Made by a program: the position numbers and the translations under genes. A model generated the notes under the pieces. That model was given only the letters and a program-made list of their open reading frames with translations. It did no database searches and had not been told where the DNA came from. Of a stretch of 64,000 bases of DNA, positions 23,336 through 32,810 are shown in pieces. Within the stretch, counting starts at the first letter, position 1; the number at the start of each line of letters is the position of its first letter. The stretch comes from Rugosimonospora africana (GTDB taxonomy: Bacteria; Actinomycetota; Actinomycetes; Mycobacteriales; Micromonosporaceae): the NCBI RefSeq assembly GCF_016862975.1, contig NZ_BONZ01000073.1, forward strand, positions 27,498-91,497, given 5' to 3'.

Positions 23336-24946
23336 ATGTCCACTCCACTCTCCGAGGAAGTCCTCACCACCGGGGTCCGCGCCGACCGCCCGGGCAGCAT
23401 CGAGACCCGGGGCATCGAGCCGGTACCCGACAGCGAGCGCGGCGGCGGCGCACTCGGCCTGTTCTGGACCTGGTTCGCGGCCAACATCGGCGTCATCGGC
23501 ATCACCGAGGGCGCCGCACTGGTCACCTTCAAGGGCCTGAACGCCTGGCAGGCGCTCGTCGCCGCGCTGGTCGGCTCGGCGATCTCGTTCCTGCTCGTCG
23601 GCCTGCTGTCCATCACCGGCAAGCGCGGCGGCGCGCCCGGACTGACGCTGTCCCGGGCGGTGTTCGGCACGCACGGCAACGTCGGCCCGACCATCGTGTC
23701 CTGGCTGACCTTCGTCGGCTGGGAGACCATCACCTGCACCACCGCCGCCTACGCGCTGGTCGACCTGCTGGGCAGGGCCGGGCTGCGCAGCGGCGACACG
23801 CTCATCGTGATCACCCTCCTGGTGACCGTGGTGATCGCCGCGTCGGTGGGCCTGTTCGGCCACGCCACCATCATGTGGGTACAGCGCTGGCTGACCTGGA
23901 TCTTCGGTACCCTCACCCTGGTCGTCATCGGATTCCTGATCGACAAGGTGCACTGGCACCAGGTTGCCCACCAGCACCCGGGTTCGGCCGCCGCGCTGAT
24001 CGGCGCGATCGGCTTCATCGCCGCCGGCACCGGCATCGGTTGGCTGTCGGCCGGCGCGGACTACGCCCGCTACCTGCCCCGGCGGGTCCGCGGCTCGGCG
24101 CTCGTATCGGCGACCACGATCGGTTCGGTTCTCCCGCTGACCGTCATCGTCACGATGGGCGCCCTGCTGGCGGTCAGCGATCCGTCGCTGGCCAGCGCGA
24201 ACGACCCGGTGGCCGCGATCGGCGGGCCGCTGCCCGGCTGGCTTTCGGTGCCGTACCTGATCGTCGCGGTGATCGGCCTGATCGCCAACGCCGACCTGTC
24301 GATGTACTCGTCCGGGCTCAACCTGATCACCGCGGGCATCCGCATCCGGCGTACCGCCGCGGTCGCCGTGGACGCCGTACTGATCGTGGCCGGTGGCCTC
24401 TACATCACCGTCATCGCGAAAAACTTCTACGGCACCTTCACCACGTTCCTGACCCTGCTGGCCATCCCGATGACGGCCTGGGCGGCGACCATCGGCATCG
24501 ACATGATCCGCCGGCGGGAGTTCGACCGGGAGGCGCTGCTGGACCGGCGGCGCGGTAGCCGGTACTGGTACACCGGCGGGATCCGCTGGGTAGCGCTGCT
24601 GCCCTGGCTGCTCGGCATCGCGATCGGGCTGCTGTTCACCACCGCGTCCAACGGGCAGGACGTCTGGTTCTCCGGCCCGTGGGCGGGCACCTGGCTGGGC
24701 GTCAACGGTCTGGGCTGGCTGGCCTCCGGCGCGGTCAGCGCCGCGCTGTACGCCGTGCTGGGACTGCGCTCGGCCGCCGGCGGCCTCTCAGTCGACGGCC
24801 TCTCCGCCGGCGCGGGAACGTCCGGCGCGGGGACGTCCGGCGGACCGGTGCTGGCACCGGCCTCCGCGCCAGCGGGTGCGTCCACGCCAGCGGGTGGGCC
24901 GCTGCCGGCCGGCGGTCCGGTGCCGAACGCCGGGACCGACCGGTGA
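23336..24946 (+). CDS. NCS1-family nucleobase/nucleoside permease (CodB-like)
   Basis: Predicted 536 aa, ATG at 23336 with AAGGGAG before. About twelve membrane helices; NCS1 traits include GLFWTWFAANIGVIGITEGA at the first helix, a VFGTHGNVGPTIVSWLTFVG stretch, and INADLSMYSSGLNLITAGI near helix 8. These resemble cytosine/purine/allantoin symporters. The last 70 residues are a Gly/Ala/Ser/Pro-rich cytosolic tail with short repeats. The TGA overlaps the next gene's GTG (GTGA). It probably brings in the compound cleaved by the hydrolase and phosphorylated by the kinase of the same operon. Confidence 0.9.
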   Translation: MSTPLSEEVLTTGVRADRPGSIETRGIEPVPDSERGGGALGLFWTWFAANIGVIGITEGAALVTFKGLNAWQALVAALVGSAISFLLVGLLSITGKRGGAPGLTLSRAVFGTHGNVGPTIVSWLTFVGWETITCTTAAYALVDLLGRAGLRSGDTLIVITLLVTVVIAASVGLFGHATIMWVQRWLTWIFGTLTLVVIGFLIDKVHWHQVAHQHPGSAAALIGAIGFIAAGTGIGWLSAGADYARYLPRRVRGSALVSATTIGSVLPLTVIVTMGALLAVSDPSLASANDPVAAIGGPLPGWLSVPYLIVAVIGLIANADLSMYSSGLNLITAGIRIRRTAAVAVDAVLIVAGGLYITVIAKNFYGTFTTFLTLLAIPMTAWAATIGIDMIRRREFDREALLDRRRGSRYWYTGGIRWVALLPWLLGIAIGLLFTTASNGQDVWFSGPWAGTWLGVNGLGWLASGAVSAALYAVLGLRSAAGGLSVDGLSAGAGTSGAGTSGGPVLAPASAPAGASTPAGGPLPAGGPVPNAGTDR

Positions 24947-25896
24947 GCGCGCCGCGGCCCGGCCGGCTGCTGCTGGTGGGCAGTGTGCTGGTCGACATCC
25001 GGATGGCGGTACCGGCGCTGCCCGAGCGCGGCGGCGACCGGTTGGCCGACCGTACCGACGTGCAGACCGGCGGCGGCTTCAACGTCCTGGTCGCGGCGGT
25101 ACGCAACGGGATGCCGGCGGCGCTGGCCGGTCGGCTCGGAGCCGGGCCGTTCGGCCGGCAGGCCCGCGAGGACCTGGACGCCGCCGGCATCCCGGTGCTG
25201 CTGGACGCCGACCCGAACGCGGACACCGGGTTCTCGGTCACGCTGATCGAGCCGGACGGCGAGCGGACGTTCGTCACCAGCCCGGGCGCGGAGTCGGTGC
25301 TCACCGCCGAGCGGCTCGCCCCGGTCGAGGCCCGGCCGGACGACGCGGTCTACGTGTCCGGGTACGACCTGTGCTACCCGCGCAGCGGGCCGGCCATCGC
25401 CGGATGGCTGCGCGGGCTGCCACCCTCCGCGCTGCTGGTGTTCGATCCCGGCCCAGTGCTCGACCAGATCCCCGCCGGCCCGCTGGACGCCGTGCTCGCC
25501 CGTACCGACGTGTTGACCCTCAACCAGCGCGAGACCGCGCTGCTGGCGGCAACCGACGACCCGGCCGCCGCGGCGCGCACGCTGGCCGCCCGGCTGGGCA
25601 GGGCGGGCTCGCTCATCGTGCTGCGTCGGGGTCCCGCGGCGACCGTGGCGGTGTGGACCGCGCGGCCGGGGGAGTTGCTGCGGGTACCGGTGCCGGCGGT
25701 GACCGCGGTGGACACCACCGGGGCCGGCGACACGCACACCGGGGTGCTGATCGCGGCACTGCACGCGGGCCACGACTGGCCGGAGGCGCTGCGCCGGGCC
25801 GGGGTGGGCGCGGCCATCTCGGTCACCCGGGACGGCTCGGCGACGGCGCCCGCGGGCGCCGACATCGACGCGTTCGAGGTGTCCTCACGCCGGTAG
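24943..25896 (+). CDS. PfkB-family carbohydrate/nucleoside kinase
   Basis: Predicted 317 aa, GTG at 24943 overlapping the permease stop. Motif 1 TGGGFNVLVAAVRNGMPAAL and motif 2 DTTGAGDTHTGVLIAAL (catalytic Asp in GAGD) are both clear, as is TLNQRETALL. PfkB proteins phosphorylate ribose, fructose-phosphate, adenosine, inosine or pseudouridine. In this operon the substrate is likely the ribose released by the ADP-ribosylglycohydrolase-fold enzyme, or an intact nucleoside. It is the last gene of the operon; a repeat array follows. Confidence 0.92.
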   Translation: MSAPRPGRLLLVGSVLVDIRMAVPALPERGGDRLADRTDVQTGGGFNVLVAAVRNGMPAALAGRLGAGPFGRQAREDLDAAGIPVLLDADPNADTGFSVTLIEPDGERTFVTSPGAESVLTAERLAPVEARPDDAVYVSGYDLCYPRSGPAIAGWLRGLPPSALLVFDPGPVLDQIPAGPLDAVLARTDVLTLNQRETALLAATDDPAAAARTLAARLGRAGSLIVLRRGPAATVAVWTARPGELLRVPVPAVTAVDTTGAGDTHTGVLIAALHAGHDWPEALRRAGVGAAISVTRDGSATAPAGADIDAFEVSSRR

Positions 25897-25914
25897 CGCC
25901 GGGAGTAGCGCCGG

Positions 25915-26010
25915 CAGGGGACGCCGTGCGGCAGCGCCGTGCGGCAGCGTCGTCGTGTGGCAGCGGTGTGACAGCGTCGCCGTGCGGCAGCGCTGCGCGG
26001 CGGCGCCGGG
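25915..26010. repeat. degenerate tandem array, GTGCGGCAGCG units
   Basis: About six imperfect units sharing GTGCGGCAGCG in the 202-bp gap between the kinase and mycosin genes. Confidence 0.75.
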
Positions 26011-26098
26011 TCGGCGCCGACGGCTCGCGGGTCCGCTTTCGGTTGCCGGGGCCACTATCCTGGCGTGTGCGCAAGTCCGTCCAGCGGGAAGGGTCGCC

Positions 26099-27286
26099 GT
26101 GGCCAGCAGCCGGGTGTTGCGATGGGTCGGCCTGCTGGGCGTCGCGCTCGCGCTGCCCGTGCTGGTGCCGCCGGCCGCGCCCGCGGTCGCGGCCGACCAG
26201 TGCCGGCCACCCGCGACCGCCCGGCTCACCCAGCGGTCGTGGGCGCAGAACCGGCTGGACGTCGAGCGGGTCTGGCCGCTGACGACCGGGCTGGGCCAGC
26301 GGGTCGCCGTCGTGGACACCGGGGTGGACGGGAAGCACCCGCAGCTGCGCGGTCACGTCACCACCGGGTACGACGTGCTGACCAACACGTACGACGGCGA
26401 CTCCGACTGCCACGGGCACGGCACCTTCGTCGCCGGCATCATCGCCGCACAGCCAGCGTCGGGCATCGGCTTCACCGGGGTCGCGCCGGGCGCGACGGTT
26501 GTGCCGATCCGGGAGACCAACACCGACACGGTGGCCGTGGACGACCTGGCCAATGCGATCTCGGCGGCGGTCCAGTTCCCGGGGGTCGACATCATCAACG
26601 TGTCGACCACCACCACGGGCGACGATCCGCGGCTACGCGCGGCGGTCAACCGGGCCCTCGCCGCGAACATCGTGGTGGTGGCCGCCGCCGGCAACGACGC
26701 GCAGAACGGCGACGCGGCCAAGTATCCGGCCGTGTACCCGGGCGTGCTCGCCGCCGGCGCGATCGACTCGGCCGGCAACCGGGCCGGCTACTCGGAGACC
26801 GTCGGCATCGGGGTGGTGGCGCCCGGCCAGGATCTGATCAGCACCGGGGCCGGCGGCACCGGGCTGGTCGCCAGCGCGCAGGGCGGCACGAGCTTCGCGG
26901 CGCCGTATGTGGCCGGGGTGGCGGCGCTGGTCCGGGCGTACCACCCGAACCTGTCCGCCGCCCAGGTGGTGCACCGGATCGAGGCCACCGCCGACCATCC
27001 GGCCGGCGCGCTGCCCGACCGGCAGTTCGGCTGGGGCGTGGTGGACCCGTACGCGGCGGTGACCGCCGTACTGCCGGAGGAGGGGCAGCAGCCGCTGGCG
27101 GCGCCGTCCCGGTCACCGGTGCCGCTGGCCGCGCCGGCCGGGCCGGCCGAACCCGATCGGTCAGGCACGGCGTACGCGCTGGCCGGCGCGGCGCTCGGAG
27201 TGGTGCTGCTGGGCGGCGCGACCGCGGTGCTGATCCCGCTGGGCCGCCGCCGTGGCTGGCGCTCGGCGCTGCGCGACGCCCGCTGA
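26099..27286 (+). CDS. mycP: type VII secretion mycosin (subtilisin-like protease MycP)
   Basis: Predicted 395 aa from the GTG at 26099 with GGAAGGG five bases before. Signal peptide 1-32, S8 protease domain with the catalytic triad Asp73 (VVDTGVDGKHP), His107 (CHGHGTFVAG), Ser265 (GGTSFAAPYVAG) and oxyanion Asn199 (AAAGND). Cys35 and Cys104 may pair, as in mycosins. A Pro-rich linker (about 340-362) leads to a C-terminal membrane helix and a basic cytosolic tail (GRRRGWRSALRDAR). Mycosins stabilise the ESX membrane complex and trim some substrates. It is convergent with eccC across 24 bp. Confidence 0.93.
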   Translation: MASSRVLRWVGLLGVALALPVLVPPAAPAVAADQCRPPATARLTQRSWAQNRLDVERVWPLTTGLGQRVAVVDTGVDGKHPQLRGHVTTGYDVLTNTYDGDSDCHGHGTFVAGIIAAQPASGIGFTGVAPGATVVPIRETNTDTVAVDDLANAISAAVQFPGVDIINVSTTTTGDDPRLRAAVNRALAANIVVVAAAGNDAQNGDAAKYPAVYPGVLAAGAIDSAGNRAGYSETVGIGVVAPGQDLISTGAGGTGLVASAQGGTSFAAPYVAGVAALVRAYHPNLSAAQVVHRIEATADHPAGALPDRQFGWGVVDPYAAVTAVLPEEGQQPLAAPSRSPVPLAAPAGPAEPDRSGTAYALAGAALGVVLLGGATAVLIPLGRRRGWRSALRDAR

Positions 27287-27310
27287 CCCTACTGCCCGCT
27301 GACCCGGGCT

Positions 27311-30300
27311 TCAGAGCGCTTTCGCGGTCTGTACCAGCCGGGTGCCGTGCCGCCGGTGGTGCAGCCGGCCCCGGCCCGGGACCAGCCGCATGGGCGCGAC
27401 GTTGCCGATCAGCGGCCCCTCCTCGGGGCTGCCGGACAACACGATCCCCGGGGTGCCCAGCTCGCGCAGGCGCTGCAGGACCGGCTCGTACATGGACCGG
27501 CCGGCACCACCGGTGGCCCGGGCCAGTATCACGTGCAGGCCCAGATCCCGGCTCTGCGGCAGCACGTCCAGCAGCGGCTGCAACGGGCTGCCGGTCGGCG
27601 TGACCAACAGATCGTAGTCGTCGACCAGCAGGTACAGCTCGGGTCCGGTCCACCAGCTGCGGTCGCGGAGCTGTTCCGGAGTGACGTCCGGGCCCGGTAC
27701 CCGCTGAAGCATCGCCTCGCGGACGTCGCGCACGGTCGACTCGGCCGACTGCACCGAGTGCGCGAACGCGATCAGGTGGCTGGATGGTACCGCCTCCAGC
27801 AGCGTGCGCCGGGTGTCGATCACGATGATCCGGGCCCGGTCCGGCGGCATGGTGCGGACCACCTCGGCCGCGACGGTGCGCAGCAGGTTGGACTTGCCCG
27901 ACTCGGTGTCGCCGAAGATGAGGAAGTGCGGATCCTGGGTGAAGTCGAGCGTCGCCGGGCCGAGGTCCTCGCCGGACAGGCCGATCGCCAGCCCCGCCGC
28001 GCCCGCCGGTACCGCGGCCTGAAGCTCGGCCAGCGGCAGCAGTTCGGGCAGCAGCCGCACGGGCGGGGCCGGCGCTCCGGGCCAGGTGCTGGCGACCGAG
28101 TCGACCAGCGCCCGCACCCCGTCGGCCAGATCGTCCACAGTGGACTTGTCGTCGAGCCGGGGCAGCGCGGCGAGGAAGTGCAGGTTTTCCTTGATGATCC
28201 CGCGCCCCGGTACGCCGGCCGGGACGTTCGCCGCGGCGTGCCGGTTGACCTCCGACTCGAACGGGTCGCCCAGCCGCAGCTCGTAACGGGTGCCGATGGT
28301 GTCCCGCAGCGCGGGGCGCAGCTCCGCCCAGCGGCCCGCGGTCAGCACCACGTGCACGCCGTAGGACAGGCCGCGCACGGCGAGGTTGGTGATCGCCGGT
28401 TCCAGCGCCTCGTACTCTCCGCGCAGGATGCCCCAGCCGTCCACCACGAGGAACACGTCGCCGTACGGGTCGTCGTCCGGCCGCGCCCGCCGGTATGCCG
28501 CGACCGAGTCGATGCCCCGCTCGGCGAAGGTCTTCTCCCGATCGGTGAGCAACGCGGTCAGCTCGGCGACGATCCGCCGGACGAGATCGGTCTGCAGCCG
28601 GGTGGCCACCGCGCCGACGTGCGGCAGGCCGGCGATCGAACCGAGCGCACCACCGCCGAAGTCCAGGCCGTAGAACTGTGCCTCGCGCGGCGTGTGGCAC
28701 AGCGCGAGACCGGTGATCAGGGTGCGCAGCAGGGTGCTCTTGCCGCTCTGCGGTGCGCCGACGATGACCACGTGGCCGGCCGCGCCGGACAGGTCGGCGG
28801 CCAGCGGCGCGCGGCGCTGCTCGAACGGCAGGTCGACCTCGCCGAGCGGTACCTGCAGCCGGCCGTGCAGCCGGGCATCGGTGCACAGCCCGCGGTCCGG
28901 GTCGAGGTGCAGGTTGGGCAGCAGGGCGCCGATCGTGGTCGGCGCACCCAGCGGGGGCAACCACACCTGGTGCGCCGGACCGCCCTGCCCGCGCAGCCGG
29001 GCCACGACCAGATCCAGCACGCGTGGCGCGCCGGCGGTCTCGGCGGCGGGCGCGGCCACCGGCGCCGGCTGCTGGGCCGGCTCGGCGAGCGGGATCTCGT
29101 CGACCACGTACGGGACGAGGTGCCTGGGCACCTCCCGCCGGACCTGCTCCACTGTGGACGGCTGCTCGTACGGGCCGGAGACGTACGCGGCCTTGAACCG
29201 CGTCATCGACGTCACGTCGAACTTGAGGTACCCGTGTCCGGGCTCGCTGGGCAGCGTGTGCGCGTCCGGTACGCCGAGCACCGTCCGGCTCTCGCTGGCG
29301 GAGAACGTCCGCAGGCAGATCCGGTATGACAGGTGGGTCTCCAGGCCGCGCAGCCGCCCCTCCTCCAGCCGCTGCGAGGCGAGCAGCAGGTGGACGGCGA
29401 GACTGCGGCCGAGCCGTCCGATCATCACGAACAGCTCGGCGAACTCCGGCTTCTGGGTGAGCAGCTCGGTGAACTCGTCGACCACCACGAGCAGGCTGGG
29501 CAGCGGGGTCAGCGCCGCCCCCTGGGCCCGGGCCCGCTCATAGTCGAGCACCGAGCTGAAGTTTCCGGCCGCGCGCAGCAACTCCTGCCGCCGGACCATC
29601 TCGCCGCGCAACGCATCCTGCATCCGATCGACCAGCGGCAGTTCGTCGGACAGGTTGGTGATGACCGCGGAGACGTGCGGCAACTCCTCCAGGCCGAGGA
29701 ACGTGGCACCGCCCTTGAAGTCGGCCAGCACGAAGTTGAGCTGCTCAGGCGAGTGCGTGATGGCCAACCCGAGCACGAGGGTGCGCAGCAGCTCGCTCTT
29801 GCCTGAACCGGTCGCGCCGACGACCAGTCCGTGCGGGCCCATCCCGCCCTGCGCGGCCTCCTTGATGTCCAGTTCGATCCGGGCGCCGTCCTCGCCGACC
29901 CCGATCGGCACCCGCAGCCGGTCGCGGTTGGCGCGCGGCTGCCAGACCGTGCCGGGGTCCAACGCCCGCAGGTCGCCGGTGCCCAGCAGCGCCGGCAGGT
30001 CGTACCGGGTGGACAGTGGCGCGCCGTCGTCGGCCTGCGTGCCGCTGATCCGCAACGCGGTGAACTGCCGGGCCAGCGCGTCCACCTGGGCGAGGGACAG
30101 CCGGTCCGGGGCGCCGACCGCGGTGCTCCTCTCCTCGCCCCCGCCGGTCGGCCGGGTCACCCGCTCGATGGTCTCCGCGCTCACCCGCAACCGCAGCACG
30201 TGCTGGTCGGTCGCCCGGCCGAGGATGCCCTGCACGTCCAGTACCGTCACGCCCTGCGCGTCACCGACCGCGAGCTGGCAACCGAGCGGCACCCGGCCGC

Positions 30301-31258
30301 CGTCGAGGACGACGAGCACGTGCGCCCGGTCGGAGCCGGCACCCGGCCGGAACCGGGCCCGCTCGGCCAGATCCTCACCGAGCAGCGCCTCGATCTGGCC
30401 GAGATCGTTGCGCACCATGCGGATCGGACCGGCGGCGTCGCGCCGCTGCGGGTGCAGCGCGTGCGGCAGCCACTTGACCCAGTCCCACGCCGCGATCCGG
30501 CCGGTGTCCGCGCAGATCGCGACGCGCAGGTCCTCGGGGGAGTGGAACGTGGCCGCCTGGGCGAGCATGGCCCGGACCAGTCCGCTGACCGCCTCCGGTT
30601 CGCCGTCGAACGCGACCCGCGCGTAGTTGCGCAGCGCCACCGCGATCGGCATCTCCGGCACCGTGTTGTGCGCGCCGACGAACCGGCGCAGCGCGCCGGC
30701 CGAGATCGGATCCAGGTCTTCGATCGGCTTGGTCTCCGGTGGCACCAGCCGGACCGCCAGCCGTTGCGATCCGGTGGCGACCCGGACATCGGCGAAGTCG
30801 GGATCGCCGGGGCGCCGCTCCCAGCGCCGGGCGCTCATCGCGAATGACCACAGGCTGTCCGGGTCGGGATGGTTCCACAACTGCGCCTCGCGCTGCTTGG
30901 CGCCCGCGTCCCGGATCCGCTTGCGGGCCTGGGTCAGGTAACGCAGGTAGTCGCGGCGGTCGCCGTCCAGCTTGCGGCCGCGGTCGCCGCTGTTGCGGCC
31001 GAACTGGCTGACCACCATGCCGAACGAGGACAGCCCGTACATCGCGCTGGCCGCGTAGGTCAGCGGGGTGGCGCCCGGGCCGGCGTACATGAAGACCATC
31101 GCGCCGGCCCCGCCGATCATCGGCAGGTACAGCAGGTACTGGCCGACCCCGCCGCTGGCCGCCTCGGCCATGTCCGGCGGCGGTTCCAGCATGAACTCGC
31201 CGTGCGGGGCCTGGGGTCCGGCCTGGCGCGGCAGGCGTCGCGGCGGCGTGGCGTTCAC
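27311..31258 (-). CDS. eccC: EccC, FtsK/SpoIIIE-type ATPase of type VII secretion
   Basis: Predicted 1315 aa, GTG start. An N-terminal pair of membrane helices (about 40-85) leads to three ATPase domains, so EccCa and EccCb are fused. Walker A: GATGSGKS (481-488), GAPQSGKS (834-841), GDTESGKS (1116-1123). Walker B of the first domain is LLVVVDEF with Glu595. In the second it is VFLVVDGW and in the third YLLVDDYD, so the canonical Glu is kept only in the first, as is common for this motor. EccC recruits and powers export of WXG100 substrates. It is transcribed away from eccD/eccB; the 130-bp divergent spacer contains the minicistron repeat. Confidence 0.97.
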   Translation of the reverse strand: MNATPPRRLPRQAGPQAPHGEFMLEPPPDMAEAASGGVGQYLLYLPMIGGAGAMVFMYAGPGATPLTYAASAMYGLSSFGMVVSQFGRNSGDRGRKLDGDRRDYLRYLTQARKRIRDAGAKQREAQLWNHPDPDSLWSFAMSARRWERRPGDPDFADVRVATGSQRLAVRLVPPETKPIEDLDPISAGALRRFVGAHNTVPEMPIAVALRNYARVAFDGEPEAVSGLVRAMLAQAATFHSPEDLRVAICADTGRIAAWDWVKWLPHALHPQRRDAAGPIRMVRNDLGQIEALLGEDLAERARFRPGAGSDRAHVLVVLDGGRVPLGCQLAVGDAQGVTVLDVQGILGRATDQHVLRLRVSAETIERVTRPTGGGEERSTAVGAPDRLSLAQVDALARQFTALRISGTQADDGAPLSTRYDLPALLGTGDLRALDPGTVWQPRANRDRLRVPIGVGEDGARIELDIKEAAQGGMGPHGLVVGATGSGKSELLRTLVLGLAITHSPEQLNFVLADFKGGATFLGLEELPHVSAVITNLSDELPLVDRMQDALRGEMVRRQELLRAAGNFSSVLDYERARAQGAALTPLPSLLVVVDEFTELLTQKPEFAELFVMIGRLGRSLAVHLLLASQRLEEGRLRGLETHLSYRICLRTFSASESRTVLGVPDAHTLPSEPGHGYLKFDVTSMTRFKAAYVSGPYEQPSTVEQVRREVPRHLVPYVVDEIPLAEPAQQPAPVAAPAAETAGAPRVLDLVVARLRGQGGPAHQVWLPPLGAPTTIGALLPNLHLDPDRGLCTDARLHGRLQVPLGEVDLPFEQRRAPLAADLSGAAGHVVIVGAPQSGKSTLLRTLITGLALCHTPREAQFYGLDFGGGALGSIAGLPHVGAVATRLQTDLVRRIVAELTALLTDREKTFAERGIDSVAAYRRARPDDDPYGDVFLVVDGWGILRGEYEALEPAITNLAVRGLSYGVHVVLTAGRWAELRPALRDTIGTRYELRLGDPFESEVNRHAAANVPAGVPGRGIIKENLHFLAALPRLDDKSTVDDLADGVRALVDSVASTWPGAPAPPVRLLPELLPLAELQAAVPAGAAGLAIGLSGEDLGPATLDFTQDPHFLIFGDTESGKSNLLRTVAAEVVRTMPPDRARIIVIDTRRTLLEAVPSSHLIAFAHSVQSAESTVRDVREAMLQRVPGPDVTPEQLRDRSWWTGPELYLLVDDYDLLVTPTGSPLQPLLDVLPQSRDLGLHVILARATGGAGRSMYEPVLQRLRELGTPGIVLSGSPEEGPLIGNVAPMRLVPGRGRLHHRRHGTRLVQTAKAL

Positions 31259-31372
31259 GGCTTAGCGGCCCCGTTCTGTGCGTCGGCCCGTCGATGCGGT
31301 GTCGAGGGTATCCGGGCGGCGCGCGTCTCCGATAGTGTTCCCGCCGACCGTGCGTGATGGCGGCCCAACGGC

Positions 31373-31430
31373 TTGTCAGGGGGTTTCGGTGAGCGTGGGG
31401 TTTCGATGAGCGTGGGGTTTCAATGAGCGT
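31373..31430 (+). repeat. 17-bp repeats creating two 6-codon minicistrons before eccD
   Basis: The unit (A/G)TGAGCGTGGGGTTTC is repeated so that a start codon occurs at 31389 (GTG), 31406 (ATG) and 31423 (ATG, eccD). The first two open VSVGFR-stop and MSVGFQ-stop, and each TGA overlaps the next ATG as ATGA. The GGGG in each unit can act as a ribosome binding site for the next start. Confidence 0.85.
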
Positions 31431-32808
31431 CGAACCGGCGGCGGACCTGTGCCGGGTGACGTTGGTCGGCATCCGGGGCCGGTTCGACGTGGCGTTGCCG
31501 GCGAGCGTTCCGCTGGCATACCTGCTGCCGACGCTGCTGCGCCAGGCCGGCGAGAACATGGCCGACGCCGGCGTCGGCCACGGCGGCTGGGCGCTGCAAC
31601 GGCTGGGCGGTTGGCCGCTGGACACCGGGCAGAGCGCCGCCGCGCTAAGCATCCAGGACGGCGAGGTGCTGTATCTGCGCCCGCGCCGCAGCGAACTGCC
31701 GCCGCCGGTCTTCGACGACGTGGTCGAGGCGATCGGCTGGACGCTGGCCGAACGCACCCAGCGGTGGAACGCCGCAGCGACCGGCCTGGCCGGACTCGTC
31801 GCCACCGGTGTGCTGCTCGGCGCCGGAGTCGGCGTCCTGCTGCTGTCCGGCCCGCCCTGGCACCTGGCCACCGCCACCGCCGGCCTGGCCGCGCTGCTGC
31901 TGGTGCTGGGTGCCGGCGCGTTCTCCCGCGCGGTCGGCAACGCCCCGGCCGCGACGCTGTTGGGGTGCGCGGCCGTCCCGTACGCGTTTCTCGCCGGGGT
32001 GTGCGCACTGCTCGGCAACGACCCGGTGACCCGGCTGCGCGGCCCGGCGCTGCTGGCCGGTGCCAGCATGGCGCTGGTCGCGCTGCTGCTGGCGATCGGC
32101 GCGGTCGGCGGTGGCGAACCCGCGTTCCTGGGTGCCGCGCTGGTCACCGTGGTGCTGTTCGTCGCCGGTGCGGCGGCCGACCACACCTCGGCCGCCGGCG
32201 TCGCGGCACTCGCCCTCGGCCTGGTCTTCCTCGCCGGTCCGATGGTTCCCGGCATCGCGTACCGGCTGGCCCGCCTGCCCGCGCCGTTCCTGCCGGCCAG
32301 CGCGGAGGACCTGCGCCAGGCGAGCACCACGCTGCCCGGCGCCCAGGTCACCGAGCGGAGCCTGATCGCCGACCGGTACGTGACCGCGCTGCTGGCCGGC
32401 ATCGCCCTGGTGATCGCCGGATCGGTACCGTTCCTTGCCGCGGCACCGGGCTGGGCACCGTCCACACTGGCCGGTGTGTCCGCCGCCCTCGCCCTGCTGC
32501 GCACCCGGCCGTTCACCGGCCGCGCGCAACGGATCTGGCTGCTGTTCGCCGCGCTCGCCGCGACCGGCGGCTTCATCACGCTGCTCGCCACCCACCTGAC
32601 CAGCAGGCCGGGCCGGGCCGGGCTGGCCCTGGCCGCGCTGATCGCCGCGTTCGTGGTCACCGGCCTCACCGCGCGGCCCACCCGGGAACCCTCGCCGCCG
32701 CGGGCCCGGTTGCTGGACATCGTGGAAATCGTCGTCGCCGTGGCCACCGTGCCGCTGGTGCTCTCGGTCCTCGGCGTCTACGCCTACCTCCGCTCGGTGG
32801 TCGGCTGA
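31423..32808 (+). CDS. eccD: EccD, integral membrane channel component
   Basis: Predicted 461 aa. Residues about 8-90 form the ubiquitin-like cytosolic domain typical of EccD (CRVTLVGIRGRFDVALP, GWALQRLGGWPL, DGEVLYLRPR). After a linker (ERTQRWNAAATG) there are eleven hydrophobic helices to the C-terminus. EccD dimers form the lipid-filled channel region of the ESX core complex together with EccB, EccC and usually EccE. The start is the third of three repeated ATG/GTG-AGC-GT starts (see the repeat before it). eccB starts 2 nt after its stop. Confidence 0.95.
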   Translation: MSVEPAADLCRVTLVGIRGRFDVALPASVPLAYLLPTLLRQAGENMADAGVGHGGWALQRLGGWPLDTGQSAAALSIQDGEVLYLRPRRSELPPPVFDDVVEAIGWTLAERTQRWNAAATGLAGLVATGVLLGAGVGVLLLSGPPWHLATATAGLAALLLVLGAGAFSRAVGNAPAATLLGCAAVPYAFLAGVCALLGNDPVTRLRGPALLAGASMALVALLLAIGAVGGGEPAFLGAALVTVVLFVAGAAADHTSAAGVAALALGLVFLAGPMVPGIAYRLARLPAPFLPASAEDLRQASTTLPGAQVTERSLIADRYVTALLAGIALVIAGSVPFLAAAPGWAPSTLAGVSAALALLRTRPFTGRAQRIWLLFAALAATGGFITLLATHLTSRPGRAGLALAALIAAFVVTGLTARPTREPSPPRARLLDIVEIVVAVATVPLVLSVLGVYAYLRSVVG

Positions 32809-32810
32809 CC

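Noticed and set aside
24427..25773. 448-codon minus-strand open frame opposite permease and PfkB genes
   Set aside because: Opposite genes with catalytic motifs and good starts; low-complexity translation.
26838..28964. 708-codon minus-strand frame overlapping mycP and eccC
   Set aside because: Out of frame with eccC, which carries the three Walker A motifs; no domain of its own.
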